Source: Ruegeria profundi (GTDB lineage: Bacteria; Pseudomonadota; Alphaproteobacteria; Rhodobacterales; Rhodobacteraceae). From it: 64,000 nt of DNA. Below the pieces are notes generated by a model. It had not been told where the DNA came from. It searched no databases and worked only from the letters and a program-made list of their open reading frames with translations. The position numbers and the translations under genes were made by a program. Below, piece by piece: positions 1 through 8,495 of this stretch. Each line of letters opens with the position of its first letter. Within the stretch, counting starts at the first letter, position 1. The DNA lies in assembly GCF_001507545.1 (NCBI RefSeq), contig NZ_LQBP01000008.1, positions 62,001 to 126,000 of the forward strand, in the 5' to 3' direction.

Positions 1-901
1 CAGTTTCTCCGCGCGCAAAGGGGTTGGGCTGAACGGCGATGGGTGTTTCTTCGACTGTTAGAGTTAGATTGCCTTGTGATACCGCGACTCGTGAAATGCG
101 AACCTCTTGCCCCATGACGATGGTGCCCGAGCGTTGATCGACCACGACGCGGGCTTTGGTTTCCGGCTCAACCAATATATTCTCAATCCGCCCTAGCGCG
201 TGCGCCGTCGAAACCGATTGAGTTGCCGCGATGTTCAGCTCTACTGTTCCTGAATCCCGCATGACCGCAACCGCTCGATTGAATTCTCTATTGATCGCGG
301 TTTCGATACGGCTGGCAGTGGTGAAATCAGGCTCACGCAGGGCCAAACGCATTTCTGTGAGTGCCGAGAGATCAAAGTCAGTCTCGCGCTCAACCCGTGC
401 GCCGGACGGGATCACCCCAGAGGTCGGCACGCCGCGCACGACCGATGCAGCCTCGCCCTGGGCCACGGCGCCTCCGGCAAGCACAGTGCCTTGCGCCACC
501 GCGTAAATTTGGCCATCCGCAGCGTTCAGCGGTGTCATGACCAAGGTGCCGCCAAGCAGACTGTCAGAATCTCCGATGGCCGACACCGTAACATCTATCT
601 GTCCACCGACCCGCGCAAACGGCGGCAGGCTGGCTGTCACCAAAACGGCCGCCACGTTCTTGGGCCGGAAATCTTCGCCATTCACGTTTACACCCAGCCT
701 TTCAAGGATGTTCGACATGGTTTCTTCCGTGAAAGGCGAGTTGCGCAGCCCATCACCGGTGCCGTTTAGCCCGACAACAAGCCCATAGCCCACCAAGTCA
801 TTGCCGCGCACCCCGTCGAAATCCACAAGATCCTTCAGGCGTATCGTTCCGGCAGATGCGATCCCGGGCAGTAGCATCAGTAGAAAAGCAAGGAGTCTCA
901 T
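1..901 (-). CDS. flgI: Flagellar P-ring protein FlgI (3' part lies outside the window)
   Basis: FlgI forms the periplasmic P ring around the flagellar rod, in the peptidoglycan layer. Reading the minus strand from the ATG at 901 gives a signal peptide (MRLLAFLLMLLPGIASA) followed by IRLKDLVDFDGVRGNDLVGY and GLVVGLNGTGDG, which is the classic FlgI amino end. The frame stays open to the left edge, so about 300 of the usual ~370 residues are present and the carboxyl end is missing. The start codon overlaps the flgL stop in an ATGA, which suggests translational coupling in a flgE-flgK-flgL-flgI unit. The P-ring gene therefore follows the hook and junction genes, while the L-ring gene flgH sits in the divergent operon. 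Confidence 0.95.
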   Translation of the reverse strand, partial: MRLLAFLLMLLPGIASAGTIRLKDLVDFDGVRGNDLVGYGLVVGLNGTGDGLRNSPFTEETMSNILERLGVNVNGEDFRPKNVAAVLVTASLPPFARVGGQIDVTVSAIGDSDSLLGGTLVMTPLNAADGQIYAVAQGTVLAGGAVAQGEAASVVRGVPTSGVIPSGARVERETDFDLSALTEMRLALREPDFTTASRIETAINREFNRAVAVMRDSGTVELNIAATQSVSTAHALGRIENILVEPETKARVVVDQRSGTIVMGQEVRISRVAVSQGNLTLTVEETPIAVQPNPFARGET

Positions 902-1908
902 CTCAGGAAGTTCACCAATGACAGGTTCGAATTGCGGACGGTGACGGAATACAAACTCTCCAATTGAACCTGGACGGTCTGGAGTTTTGTGGCGGTCTCT
1001 TCCGGATTTGCCGCAATCAGCTCGTTCCTGCTGAATTCCAGGCTGGTCCTAGCTGCACTGTTGCGTGTGGCGGCCTGTTCGATGCGTGCCTGAGCCGAAC
1101 CGACCTGCCCCCTTAGATTCACCAACTGGTTCTGGGTGTTCGCTAAATCGCCACCTAGCTGTCTAAACAGACTCGTACGCAGATCCCTTGGCAAGTTAAG
1201 TGCATCGTCGGACAACAATGCAGCAACAGCGATATCGCGCATCGCATCCTTAAGCGCGGGATCCGTGGCAGTGATCGGGATTTGCACGCTCTCGTTCTCA
1301 GAAACCTGCATCGGTGCCAGCGCAGTATCCGATCCCTGATAGATTACCGCATCAAATCCGGCGGGGTCGTTGAACCAGTCCTCTGCCGCCTGACGGATAT
1401 CGACCGCTGATGTGTGGCCGGACAGTTCACCCTCAAGTGCAGAAAGCAGGGTATCGGCAGAAGCCAGCGGAGAGACATCCGTGGCCGTTCCGGAATACAG
1501 GCTACGCCCGCCTGCGCGTTGGTTCAGCGCGGACATGATCGTGTCCAGTTCGTTTCGCGCCAGCGCCGATGCGTTTTCGTGGCTGACCGCTTGGTTTGAC
1601 GTGCCAAACGACAACAGAGTTGCCGCAACCTCGTCCACGGAGTCATTGACCGTTGTCAGACTAAGTTGAGTGGCATCTGTGAAAAGCCGCGCCTCAGCCG
1701 TCGAAACCTTGAACGCGTCGAGGCGCGAAAGGCTTCGGTCCAGATCCAGCAGGTGAGAATAGTCCCCATCCAGTCGTCCAGAAACGTCCTGAACCTTGCC
1801 GCTGACCAACTCGTAAGACAGGGTCTCTATTTGGTTTCTAAGTTCGACCGAGCGGGTCTGAAGTCTCATCCCGCGCGCCAGATCACCGATAGACGTAAAA
1901 TTTATCAT
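898..1908 (-). CDS. flgL: Flagellar hook-associated protein 3 (FlgL, hook-filament junction)
   Basis: FlgL is the second junction protein between hook and filament and belongs to the flagellin superfamily. The 336-residue product has a flagellin-like amino helix (about residues 1-120, rich in Ser/Thr/Asn) and a matching carboxyl helix ending in SNLSLVNFLR, with a short variable middle. An in-frame GTG lies one codon upstream at 1911, but the ATG at 1908 overlaps the flgK stop as TGATG and is preferred. Position directly after flgK and before flgI fits the junction role. A filament flagellin is less likely because of this context and the lack of a classic flagellin start. Confidence 0.93.
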   Translation of the reverse strand: MINFTSIGDLARGMRLQTRSVELRNQIETLSYELVSGKVQDVSGRLDGDYSHLLDLDRSLSRLDAFKVSTAEARLFTDATQLSLTTVNDSVDEVAATLLSFGTSNQAVSHENASALARNELDTIMSALNQRAGGRSLYSGTATDVSPLASADTLLSALEGELSGHTSAVDIRQAAEDWFNDPAGFDAVIYQGSDTALAPMQVSENESVQIPITATDPALKDAMRDIAVAALLSDDALNLPRDLRTSLFRQLGGDLANTQNQLVNLRGQVGSAQARIEQAATRNSAARTSLEFSRNELIAANPEETATKLQTVQVQLESLYSVTVRNSNLSLVNFLR

Positions 1909-3359
1909 CACAGCCTCAACAAGGTTTCCATCAATTCATCAACTACCGAGATCACCCGTGCATTGGCGGCATAAGCCTGCTCAATCTTGATCAGGTTCTG
2001 TAGTTCCTGATCGGTGTTAACGCCTTGCGCCGTCTCGATTCGGACCATTTCTTGCTGAGCACTATTGGCAAATGTCAGACTTTGACTTGCTGTATGTGCG
2101 TCTGATCCGGCCTTGGACATCAACGCTTCAGTCAGATCAGCTGCGCGCATTTCACCGGTGCCAAAGGGCGCCCCCGCGACGGGGCGCGATTCGCTCAGTA
2201 TCGCTCCGAACGCCTGTAGTTGTGTGGCATCACCTGAATTACCCGGAGCCGTCGCGCCAAGCCCGTCACGCAAGAGCCGACTGTCGCCGCCGTTGTCGGG
2301 ATCGACAATCTTGTTCAGACCAATGCGCGAAGCCAACCCAGCAGGTGCCGTGGAATCGAACCGGGTTCCGTCGTCGGTGAACAGGCCAGGGTCCGTGGGC
2401 TTTGCAGTTGGATCCAATCCGGGCGTTTCGAACCGTTCGATCAAATCGCGGGCGACCGAGTCCAGGTTGGCCTGCACCTCTACAGCAAGCTCATCGCGGA
2501 TTTGAAACTGCGCCATAAGTGCGCCGCCCTTAATCTGCGCGCTATCCCCACTGGTGCGCACAGGCTTGCCGTTCATTTCCAGCCCGGACAGCAAACCGTT
2601 ATCAAGGGTCATATGAGCCTGGATATTGCCGGATTTCGAGAACGAGAACTCGGCCGCGCTGCCTTCCAGCAGGATAAGCCCACCGTCAGAATACAGCGAT
2701 ACCTGCTCATTCGGACGCGCCATCACGTTTACAGGCACCACCGCGTTAACCTGGTCAATCAGAACCTGCCGCTGATCAAGAAGGGCTCCGACATCACCAC
2801 CCGAGTGCTTAATTGATGGAATTTTGGTGTTGAGCTTTTCGATCTCTTTGAGCGTTTGGTTCAGGCTGTCCACTTGCCGACCAATTGAGCGATCAGCTTC
2901 CGAGCGTAGATGCCGAACGCCCTCGGACGCCCTGTTGATGCTTGTCGCCAGATCGCGACCGGTACGAGCGACCTGATCAAGGCGTTCAGACGAGTCCGGC
3001 AGGCTAGCTGCGGTGATCAGGCTGTTGTCGAACTCTGCCAGTGCATTCGCCAGCGATCTGGGGTCGTCGGCTGTACCGATGAAGTCTTCCACGTTGGTGA
3101 AAAACTTCGATACCGCAGTACGATAGGCCAGATCCGAGTCCGTGGCACGGCGATTTGCTGTTAGTACCGGGTCATGATTACGGACGACGCCAACCGTACG
3201 CACCCCAGTACCCGAGATTCTATTGGTCGTCAGTTCCAACGACCTACGAGCGTAACCGGGTGTCAGCGCGTTGGCGATATTGTCCGACACAACCGACGTA
3301 CCGCGGCTGGAAGCGGCCAGGCCACTTACCGCGTTGTTGAATGCTGTTGACAAGTTCAT
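1908..3359 (-). CDS. flgK: Flagellar hook-associated protein 1 (FlgK)
   Basis: FlgK joins the hook to the filament through FlgL. The 483-residue protein begins with the rod/hook family signature (NAVSGLAASSRGTSVVSDNI followed by ANALTPGYARR, about residues 9-40). It ends with the paired carboxyl helix containing NLIKIEQAYAANARVISVVD, the usual axial-protein coiled coil. The length is modest for FlgK (often 450-650). A strong AAGGAGG ribosome site lies about 7 bases before the ATG at 3359. The gene lies 33 bases after flgE and is coupled to flgL by a one-base overlap. Confidence 0.95.
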   Translation of the reverse strand: MNLSTAFNNAVSGLAASSRGTSVVSDNIANALTPGYARRSLELTTNRISGTGVRTVGVVRNHDPVLTANRRATDSDLAYRTAVSKFFTNVEDFIGTADDPRSLANALAEFDNSLITAASLPDSSERLDQVARTGRDLATSINRASEGVRHLRSEADRSIGRQVDSLNQTLKEIEKLNTKIPSIKHSGGDVGALLDQRQVLIDQVNAVVPVNVMARPNEQVSLYSDGGLILLEGSAAEFSFSKSGNIQAHMTLDNGLLSGLEMNGKPVRTSGDSAQIKGGALMAQFQIRDELAVEVQANLDSVARDLIERFETPGLDPTAKPTDPGLFTDDGTRFDSTAPAGLASRIGLNKIVDPDNGGDSRLLRDGLGATAPGNSGDATQLQAFGAILSESRPVAGAPFGTGEMRAADLTEALMSKAGSDAHTASQSLTFANSAQQEMVRIETAQGVNTDQELQNLIKIEQAYAANARVISVVDELMETLLRL

Positions 3360-3392
3360 CAGGCAGCCCTCCTTTTCGGATCAAAACCAAAA

Positions 3393-4688
3393 TTAACGTT
3401 TGATGTTGGTGGTTTCCTGCAGCATTTCGTCAACGGTCTTGATCACCGTTGCGGTTGAGGAATAAGCGCGCTGGGTTTGAATCAGCGACGTCAGTTCGGT
3501 CGAGACATCGGTGGTCGATTCTTCCCGTGCGAAGGACACAAGCTCTCCGGTTGGGCCCTCGCCTGCATTCCACAGGAAAAAGTTTCCGCTTTCTCGCGAC
3601 GGTGCATAGGTCTGGCTGTCCAGCGCCGTCAGCCCGTTGGGATTGGGTACGTCCGCCAGAGGAATCTGGAACATACGGCGGCTGATGCCTGTATCATAAA
3701 ACGCGTAGACATACCCGTTTTCATCGACCTGGATGCTGGATAGCGTACCAACGGCAGATCCGTCGCGCGTGATCGAAACCGGGGCAAAGGTGTCTGACAG
3801 CTGGGTAATGCCTTCGTTGTCACCGATCAGGCCAAGATCGATTTCCATCGGGCCACCTTTGACATCCACGACAACGCTGCCTGTGTCTTTATCGTAATCC
3901 CCACCTGTGACCTTGGCGACTTTTTCCAGCGTACCACCTGCAGTACGGCTGTCGGTGAAGGTCAGGGTGTACTCCCCAACGATATCCCCGTCCGAGGCTG
4001 AATCGCGCAGAATCATAGTCCATTCATTGCTGCTGCCGTCCGTGGGAACAGATGGCTTAAGCTCGATATCAATGGTCTCGGTCTTGCCCAGGTTGTCAAA
4101 ATATTCGATCGACAGGGGTTGCGTGTCTCCCGAAGCACCCGCTTGGGTGGCGGTAGCGGGAAGGTTCATGCGAAGTTTCGCCTTTGTGGTCGGAGAGCCA
4201 GCCAGCTGATTGACACTAAGCTGTACAGGCTCCAGCGCGGCGGGCGTATCCCGGGCAACAGTCGGGATCGACCCGTCCGAATTTGCGCGCCAGCCCAGCA
4301 GGACAAGACCGGATTGGGTTACAAGATACCCTTCTTCATTGGGGCGGAACGATCCGGTGGTGGTCAGCAGCATCTCGTTTGATCCGCTGGCAAGTTGCGA
4401 GCTTGGACGAACCGGCAGCAAGCCCCGGCCGCGCACCGCCAAATCGGTCGAGTTGTTCGTGGTGACCAAGGACCCGCGTTGGTCGACAAGGCGCTGGCTG
4501 GTGGTTCTGACCCCGCCTGCGGAGTAGCTGCCGCCCTGGCCGGTCGTGACCATCGAGTGAAAATCCGTATTTACCCGTTTGTAGCCGTAAGTCCCGGAAT
4601 TCGCGATGTTGTCCGAAATTGTGGACAGTCGGTTGGCGTTGGCCTTCAATGCGGCCACGCCGGCATTCAACGAGGAGGAAATTGTCAT
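3393..4688 (-). CDS. flgE: Flagellar hook protein FlgE
   Basis: FlgE polymerises into the flexible hook. The amino end has the axial-protein motif LSTISDNIANSGTYGYKR and the carboxyl end has SLIQTQRAYSSTATVIKTVD, the two helices that pair in hook subunits. The middle (about residues 80-370) is the exposed hook domain. A frame extension begins at 4712, but the ATG at 4688 has a good AGAAGGGCG ribosome site and gives the normal MTISSSLN start, yielding 431 residues. A TTAA-N7-CTAA box about 55 bases upstream is a candidate CtrA site, so flgE may head its own transcript with flgK-flgL-flgI. Confidence 0.95.
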   Translation of the reverse strand: MTISSSLNAGVAALKANANRLSTISDNIANSGTYGYKRVNTDFHSMVTTGQGGSYSAGGVRTTSQRLVDQRGSLVTTNNSTDLAVRGRGLLPVRPSSQLASGSNEMLLTTTGSFRPNEEGYLVTQSGLVLLGWRANSDGSIPTVARDTPAALEPVQLSVNQLAGSPTTKAKLRMNLPATATQAGASGDTQPLSIEYFDNLGKTETIDIELKPSVPTDGSSNEWTMILRDSASDGDIVGEYTLTFTDSRTAGGTLEKVAKVTGGDYDKDTGSVVVDVKGGPMEIDLGLIGDNEGITQLSDTFAPVSITRDGSAVGTLSSIQVDENGYVYAFYDTGISRRMFQIPLADVPNPNGLTALDSQTYAPSRESGNFFLWNAGEGPTGELVSFAREESTTDVSTELTSLIQTQRAYSSTATVIKTVDEMLQETTNIKR

Positions 4689-4740
4689 TGGTACGCCCTT
4701 CTGTTGCGTCAATCTTGAAGCAACAGCTAGCGCACTGCCC

Positions 4741-4755
4741 TTAACAGCGCGCTAA
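4741..4755. promoter_or_regulatory. Candidate CtrA box upstream of flgE
   Basis: The sequence TTAA, seven bases, CTAA matches seven of eight specified positions of the CtrA consensus TTAA-N7-TTAA. It lies in the gap between motB and flgE, about 55 bases before the flgE start. CtrA control of flagellar genes is established in several Rhodobacterales; use of this exact site is inferred. Confidence 0.5.
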
Positions 4756-4782
4756 CAGGTAAAATGCAGTCTATCCAAACTC

Positions 4783-5619
4783 TCAGGTGTTGCGCAGAAA
4801 GATGATCTCAATCCTATTGTTGCGCACGGCCATCGGGTTCTTGTCAGACAGTTCACGATCGGCATGACCCGTGACGCGATCCAGCCGTGAGTTTGAAAAA
4901 CCCTTGTCTTCAAGAAGTTGGCGGACAACCTGCGCGCGTGATGTCGAGACATCCCAGGACGGGTTTCGGGCCAAGACCACAGGCGATGCGCTGACGTGGC
5001 CCTCGACCGCAACTTGATTGGTCACAATGTCCGAAGATCGCGCCACCAGTACCGCCAGCGCCCGCATCATCGGCGTTGGTTCGTCCGTTCCCGATTCGAA
5101 CAGGGGCTGATCCTCTGTATCGAACAGCTCGACTACCAGGCCTTCGTCGGTGACCCGCGTGACGATGTGTTTAAGAACCTTTTCAGATACCAAACTTTCC
5201 CCGGTGCGACCCAGAAGCTGCGCCTCAAGCGTAGTAAGATCTTCGGATACTTCCTTACCCTTGTCCGCGCTTACACCGCTTGACCCGCGTGCCTGCCTGG
5301 CAGTCGTGGGCTGTTGTTTTGCAGCCCCGGACCCTTCCATCACGAGGGTTACCTCGGAAAACATGTCATTGCCGCCAAAGGGTCCATCGCCGCCACCCGA
5401 AACCGGGTTAACCGGAATTGTCGGCGAGAAATAATCTGCAAGCCCCTTTCGTTGTTTTTCAGTCGTTGCGTTTAGCAGCCACATCAACATGAAGAACGCC
5501 ATCATGGCTGTGACGAAGTCTGCATACGCAACCTTCCACGCACCACCGTGGTGGCTTTCACCACCTGACACACGTTTCTTCTTGATGATGATCGGCGCCG
5601 CATTGGATTGCGTACCCAT
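4783..5619 (-). CDS. motB: Flagellar motor stator protein MotB
   Basis: MotB with MotA forms the proton-driven stator in the inner membrane and anchors it to peptidoglycan. The protein has a basic amino tail, then one membrane segment (about residues 30-52) containing AYADFVTAMMAFFMLMWLL with the proton-binding Asp at about residue 34. A linker and an OmpA-like domain follow (about 140-278, with VEGHVSAS and NNRIEIIF). A GTG start seven codons upstream at 5640 is possible; the ATG at 5619 follows an AAAGGTGGTGGAG stretch and gives the usual length of 278. No motA is in the window. A perfect CtrA box lies about 50 bases upstream. Confidence 0.93.
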   Translation of the reverse strand: MGTQSNAAPIIIKKKRVSGGESHHGGAWKVAYADFVTAMMAFFMLMWLLNATTEKQRKGLADYFSPTIPVNPVSGGGDGPFGGNDMFSEVTLVMEGSGAAKQQPTTARQARGSSGVSADKGKEVSEDLTTLEAQLLGRTGESLVSEKVLKHIVTRVTDEGLVVELFDTEDQPLFESGTDEPTPMMRALAVLVARSSDIVTNQVAVEGHVSASPVVLARNPSWDVSTSRAQVVRQLLEDKGFSNSRLDRVTGHADRELSDKNPMAVRNNRIEIIFLRNT

Positions 5620-5667
5620 CTCCACCACCTTTTTTATCACCCAGCTACAGGCGTAGCCGTGCAGGTG

Positions 5668-5682
5668 TTAAGGTGGTCTTAA
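5668..5682. promoter_or_regulatory. Perfect CtrA-type box upstream of motB
   Basis: TTAA, GGTGGTC, TTAA is an exact match to the full CtrA consensus TTAA-N7-TTAA. It sits between fliI and motB, about 50 bases before the motB ATG and 24 bases past the fliI stop. A CtrA-activated motB promoter inside a run of minus-strand flagellar genes is the simplest reading. Confidence 0.6.
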
Positions 5683-5705
5683 CACTTAAAACTGTCCGGA
5701 CTTCT

Positions 5706-7043
5706 TCAGCGCGGCAGGTTAGCGGTGGCGCGTCGCAGGATCAGTTGCAGGCGGTTGAAGCTGTTCTTTATCCCGTCTGTTTCGAGTTTGCCAAAGAAAG
5801 CGTCCAACTCATCGTGTACGCGCACGGCCTGATCCAGCAACGGGTCGGCGCCTTCGGCGTATAGACCGGCTTTGATCATCACCTCGGACTGTTCATAGCT
5901 GCCCACTAGCTTGCGGGTTTCCGAGATCATCCGGTTTTCCTCTTCGGATGCCGCCCCCGGGAGGCTGCGCGAGACCGAGCGGCTGAGGTCAATGGCGGGA
6001 AATCTGCCGCGTTCGGCAATTTCACGGCTCAGGACAATATGCCCGTCCAGCACACCGCGCAGAATGTCGGCGACGGGTTCATCCATATCCGATCCGGCAA
6101 CCAGAATACTGAAAACCGCCGTGATATCGCCCTGCTCGCCAGAGCCGGGGCCAGCACGTTCGCAAAGACCGGCGATCAGAGGCGTAACCGAGGGCGGGAA
6201 ACCGCGAAGTGAGGGTGCCTCGCCCATAGCCACGGCAATTTCCCTATGTGCCTCGGCAAAGCGGGTCACCGAGTCGGCTAGAAACAGGACGTTCAACCCT
6301 TGATCCCGCAGGTACTCGGCAATGGACATTGCAGACCACGCGCAACGCCTGCGAGCCAACGCCGACTGGTCCGAGGTGGCCGCAACAACGACCGACCGCT
6401 TCATTCCCTCAGTCCCGAGTGCGTGTTCCACGAACGCGTTGACCTCTCGTCCACGTTCGCCCACCAATGCAACGACGACCGCGTCCGCCTGCATTGATTT
6501 TGCCAGTGTTGCCAGCAGCGTGGATTTGCCCACGCCCGACCCGGCGAAGAGGCCAATACGCTGACCTTGCACAATCGGTAGCATAGTGTTGAGCATGGCC
6601 AACCCGGTTTCCATCCGCTTGCCCAGCGGTTTTCGGGTCACCGCCGGGGGTGGAGCCCGCATGATGTCCTGCCCCACCGCTCCGGGAAGCAGGGGTTTAC
6701 CGTCCAGCGGCCTGCCGAAAGGATCAACCACGCGCCCCAGCCAGTGCAGACCCGGAGCAAAAGCGGGCGTCTGGTCCAGAATCACCTGATCACCAAGGCT
6801 GACCCCATCCGGTGCGGCCGTTGGCAACATGTGAATAACCTCTGCCTCAACATGCAGCACTTCGCCCGGCAGATCCGACGCGCCGCCGCGCCGAAGGGTC
6901 AGGTGGTCACCGATTCGTGCTTTCCCCTCCAACCCCTGAATTTCGATGACACCTCGCGCAACCCCCGAGACGCGACCCATATGACGCATAGTGGATAAAC
7001 GGTCGAATTCGCATTTCAGAAGCGACGGGTCGAGATTTGACAT
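5706..7043 (-). CDS. fliI: Flagellum-specific export ATPase FliI
   Basis: FliI is the cytoplasmic ATPase of the flagellar type III export gate, related to F1-ATPase beta. The protein shows a Walker A loop GLFAGSGVGKST with the Lys at about residue 173, a Walker B region (LFLADSVTRFAEAHREIA), and the family-typical GFPPSVTPLI and AAVF-like SGEQGDITAVFSIL segments. The frame is open 94 codons further upstream, but the ATG at 7043 has a TTGGAGAA ribosome site and gives the normal 445 residues. It is divergent from flgB, so the 87-base gap is a two-way promoter region. Confidence 0.96.
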   Translation of the reverse strand: MSNLDPSLLKCEFDRLSTMRHMGRVSGVARGVIEIQGLEGKARIGDHLTLRRGGASDLPGEVLHVEAEVIHMLPTAAPDGVSLGDQVILDQTPAFAPGLHWLGRVVDPFGRPLDGKPLLPGAVGQDIMRAPPPAVTRKPLGKRMETGLAMLNTMLPIVQGQRIGLFAGSGVGKSTLLATLAKSMQADAVVVALVGERGREVNAFVEHALGTEGMKRSVVVAATSDQSALARRRCAWSAMSIAEYLRDQGLNVLFLADSVTRFAEAHREIAVAMGEAPSLRGFPPSVTPLIAGLCERAGPGSGEQGDITAVFSILVAGSDMDEPVADILRGVLDGHIVLSREIAERGRFPAIDLSRSVSRSLPGAASEEENRMISETRKLVGSYEQSEVMIKAGLYAEGADPLLDQAVRVHDELDAFFGKLETDGIKNSFNRLQLILRRATANLPR

Positions 7044-7092
7044 TGTGGGTTCTCCAACAGGTTTCTGAAAACGCTTTCTAAAGGAATCGGGG

Positions 7093-7107
7093 TTAAGCCT
7101 TGATTGA
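7093..7107. promoter_or_regulatory. Candidate CtrA box between fliI and flgB
   Basis: TTAA, GCCTTGA, TTGA matches seven of eight positions of TTAA-N7-TTAA. It lies in the 87-base divergent gap, about 24 bases before the flgB ATG and 50 bases before fliI, so it could act on both operons. Weaker than the perfect box upstream of motB. Confidence 0.45.
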
Positions 7108-7130
7108 AATTGATCGAGGGAGAAGCCCCG

Positions 7131-7517
7131 ATGTTCTATGACCTGAACGTCTTTAAAACAGCGTACGCAATGGCAACCCACGCCGGTCAACGGCAGGCTG
7201 TCATCGCACGCAACATGGCCAATGCAGATACGCCGGGCTATCAGCCCCATGATATTGAGGCCTTTCAGAAAACTTTCGAAAGCTCCGGCCGTAGGGTGGA
7301 AATGACAGCCACGCGAGACGGCCACCTGAATGGCACCACCGAAACGCTACCCTGGTCCGAGTATGAAGTGACGCCGTCAGGCGATCCAAGGGCCAACGGT
7401 GTGTCCGTCGAAGAAGAGATGTTCAAAGCGATTGAGGTCAAGCGCCAGCATGATCGTGCTCTGGCAATCTACAAGTCTTCGATGAATGTCCTGCGCAGCA
7501 GTCTTGGCCGAACATAA
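7131..7517 (+). CDS. flgB: Flagellar proximal rod protein FlgB
   Basis: FlgB is a proximal rod subunit built on the MS ring. The 128-residue product has the rod signature IARNMANADTPGYQ (about residues 24-38) and a carboxyl helix with MFKAIEVKRQHDRALAIYKS. An upstream in-frame start at 7104 would add nine residues; the ATG at 7131 follows a GAGGGAGAAG ribosome site and is preferred. It is the first gene of the plus-strand rod operon, with flgC 12 bases downstream. Confidence 0.95.
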   Translation: MFYDLNVFKTAYAMATHAGQRQAVIARNMANADTPGYQPHDIEAFQKTFESSGRRVEMTATRDGHLNGTTETLPWSEYEVTPSGDPRANGVSVEEEMFKAIEVKRQHDRALAIYKSSMNVLRSSLGRT

Positions 7518-7529
7518 AAAGAGCGTACC

Positions 7530-7916
7530 ATGAGTGATTTTTCCAATTCCCTCGCCGCATCGACGAGCGCGTTGCGGGCGCAGTCTGCCCGCTTGCGGCA
7601 CGTGTCCGAGAATATCTCGAACGCGGACACACCGGGCTATCGCCGCAAAACCGTACCGTTTGAGACTGTGCAGAAGGATGGCCGCGAGGTTGTTCAGGTC
7701 GGAGAAGTCAACCTCGACCGTCGCGACGGGTCGCGCATTTATGACCCTGGGCACCCATTGGCCGATGAAACCGGCCACTACATCGGCTCAAATGTCGATC
7801 TGATGATCGAAATCGCCGACGCGCGCGAAGCGCAGCGAAGCTACGAAGCCAATCTCAAGATGTTCGACCAGACACGCCAAATGTCGTCGAGCTTGATGGA
7901 ACTCCTCAGAAAATAA
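7530..7916 (+). CDS. flgC: Flagellar rod protein FlgC
   Basis: FlgC is the second proximal rod subunit. Its 128 residues contain RHVSENISNADTPGYRRKTV near the amino end and a carboxyl helix EAQRSYEANLKMFDQTRQM, the pair of motifs shared by rod and hook proteins. Length is typical. It sits between flgB and fliE with short spacers, as in most flgB-flgC-fliE clusters. Confidence 0.96.
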   Translation: MSDFSNSLAASTSALRAQSARLRHVSENISNADTPGYRRKTVPFETVQKDGREVVQVGEVNLDRRDGSRIYDPGHPLADETGHYIGSNVDLMIEIADAREAQRSYEANLKMFDQTRQMSSSLMELLRK

Positions 7917-7927
7917 AGGACACCAGA

Positions 7928-8218
7928 ATGGATATCCGATCCCTTACCGCAGCACAAAACTACGCCTTTGCGCGCCCCGCCACACAGGCCGATCCCGATC
8001 ACATCGGAGTGGCGCAGGGATTGCGGTCAACTTTTCAGGATTTTACGGCGACCCTGAAACGGTCAGAGCAGGTCTCTGAGGCTGCCATGACAGGCCAGGC
8101 GGACCCGCACGCCCTTGTGCAGGCCCTGGCCCAGACCGAGCTTGCCGTGGAAACGGCGGTGATCGTGCGAAACAAGGTGGTAGAGGCCTATCAGGAAATC
8201 CTCAGGATGCCGGTCTGA
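7928..8218 (+). CDS. fliE: Flagellar hook-basal body adapter FliE
   Basis: FliE links the MS ring to the rod. The small protein (96 residues) has the family's carboxyl segment, AMTGQADPHALVQALAQTEL followed by AVETAVIVRNKVVEAYQEI, with a poorly conserved amino half. An AAAGGA ribosome site lies just before the ATG. It follows flgC and precedes the export gate gene fliQ by four bases. Confidence 0.93.
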   Translation: MDIRSLTAAQNYAFARPATQADPDHIGVAQGLRSTFQDFTATLKRSEQVSEAAMTGQADPHALVQALAQTELAVETAVIVRNKVVEAYQEILRMPV

Positions 8219-8222
8219 CGAC

Positions 8223-8495
8223 ATGCTGAGCGAAGGTCTTTTCTATGACATCGTACGCCAGGCATTGTGGGTCGCGGTCATCACCTCGGTTCCGATCCTG
8301 GCAGTGGCGCTGATCTCGGGTCTGATCATCGGCCTGTTTCAGGCGCTGACTTCGGTGCAAGAAATGACGCTGACCTTCGTGCCCAAGCTTATCGCCATTG
8401 TCATCGTGTTCTGGATCTCGATGGGTTTCATGACCCAGACGCTGGTGACCTTTTTCACTTCAACCCTGATCCCACTGATCGCCGGAGGTCGTTGA
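8223..8495 (+). CDS. fliQ: Flagellar export gate protein FliQ
   Basis: FliQ is a small inner-membrane component of the type III export gate with FliP and FliR. The 90 residues form two membrane helices (about 15-40 and 52-78) around the conserved loop FQALTSVQEMTLTFVPKL, which is highly characteristic. Its stop overlaps the flgF start as TGATG. fliR is on the other strand about 5 kb away, and fliP is outside the window. Confidence 0.96.
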   Translation: MLSEGLFYDIVRQALWVAVITSVPILAVALISGLIIGLFQALTSVQEMTLTFVPKLIAIVIVFWISMGFMTQTLVTFFTSTLIPLIAGGR

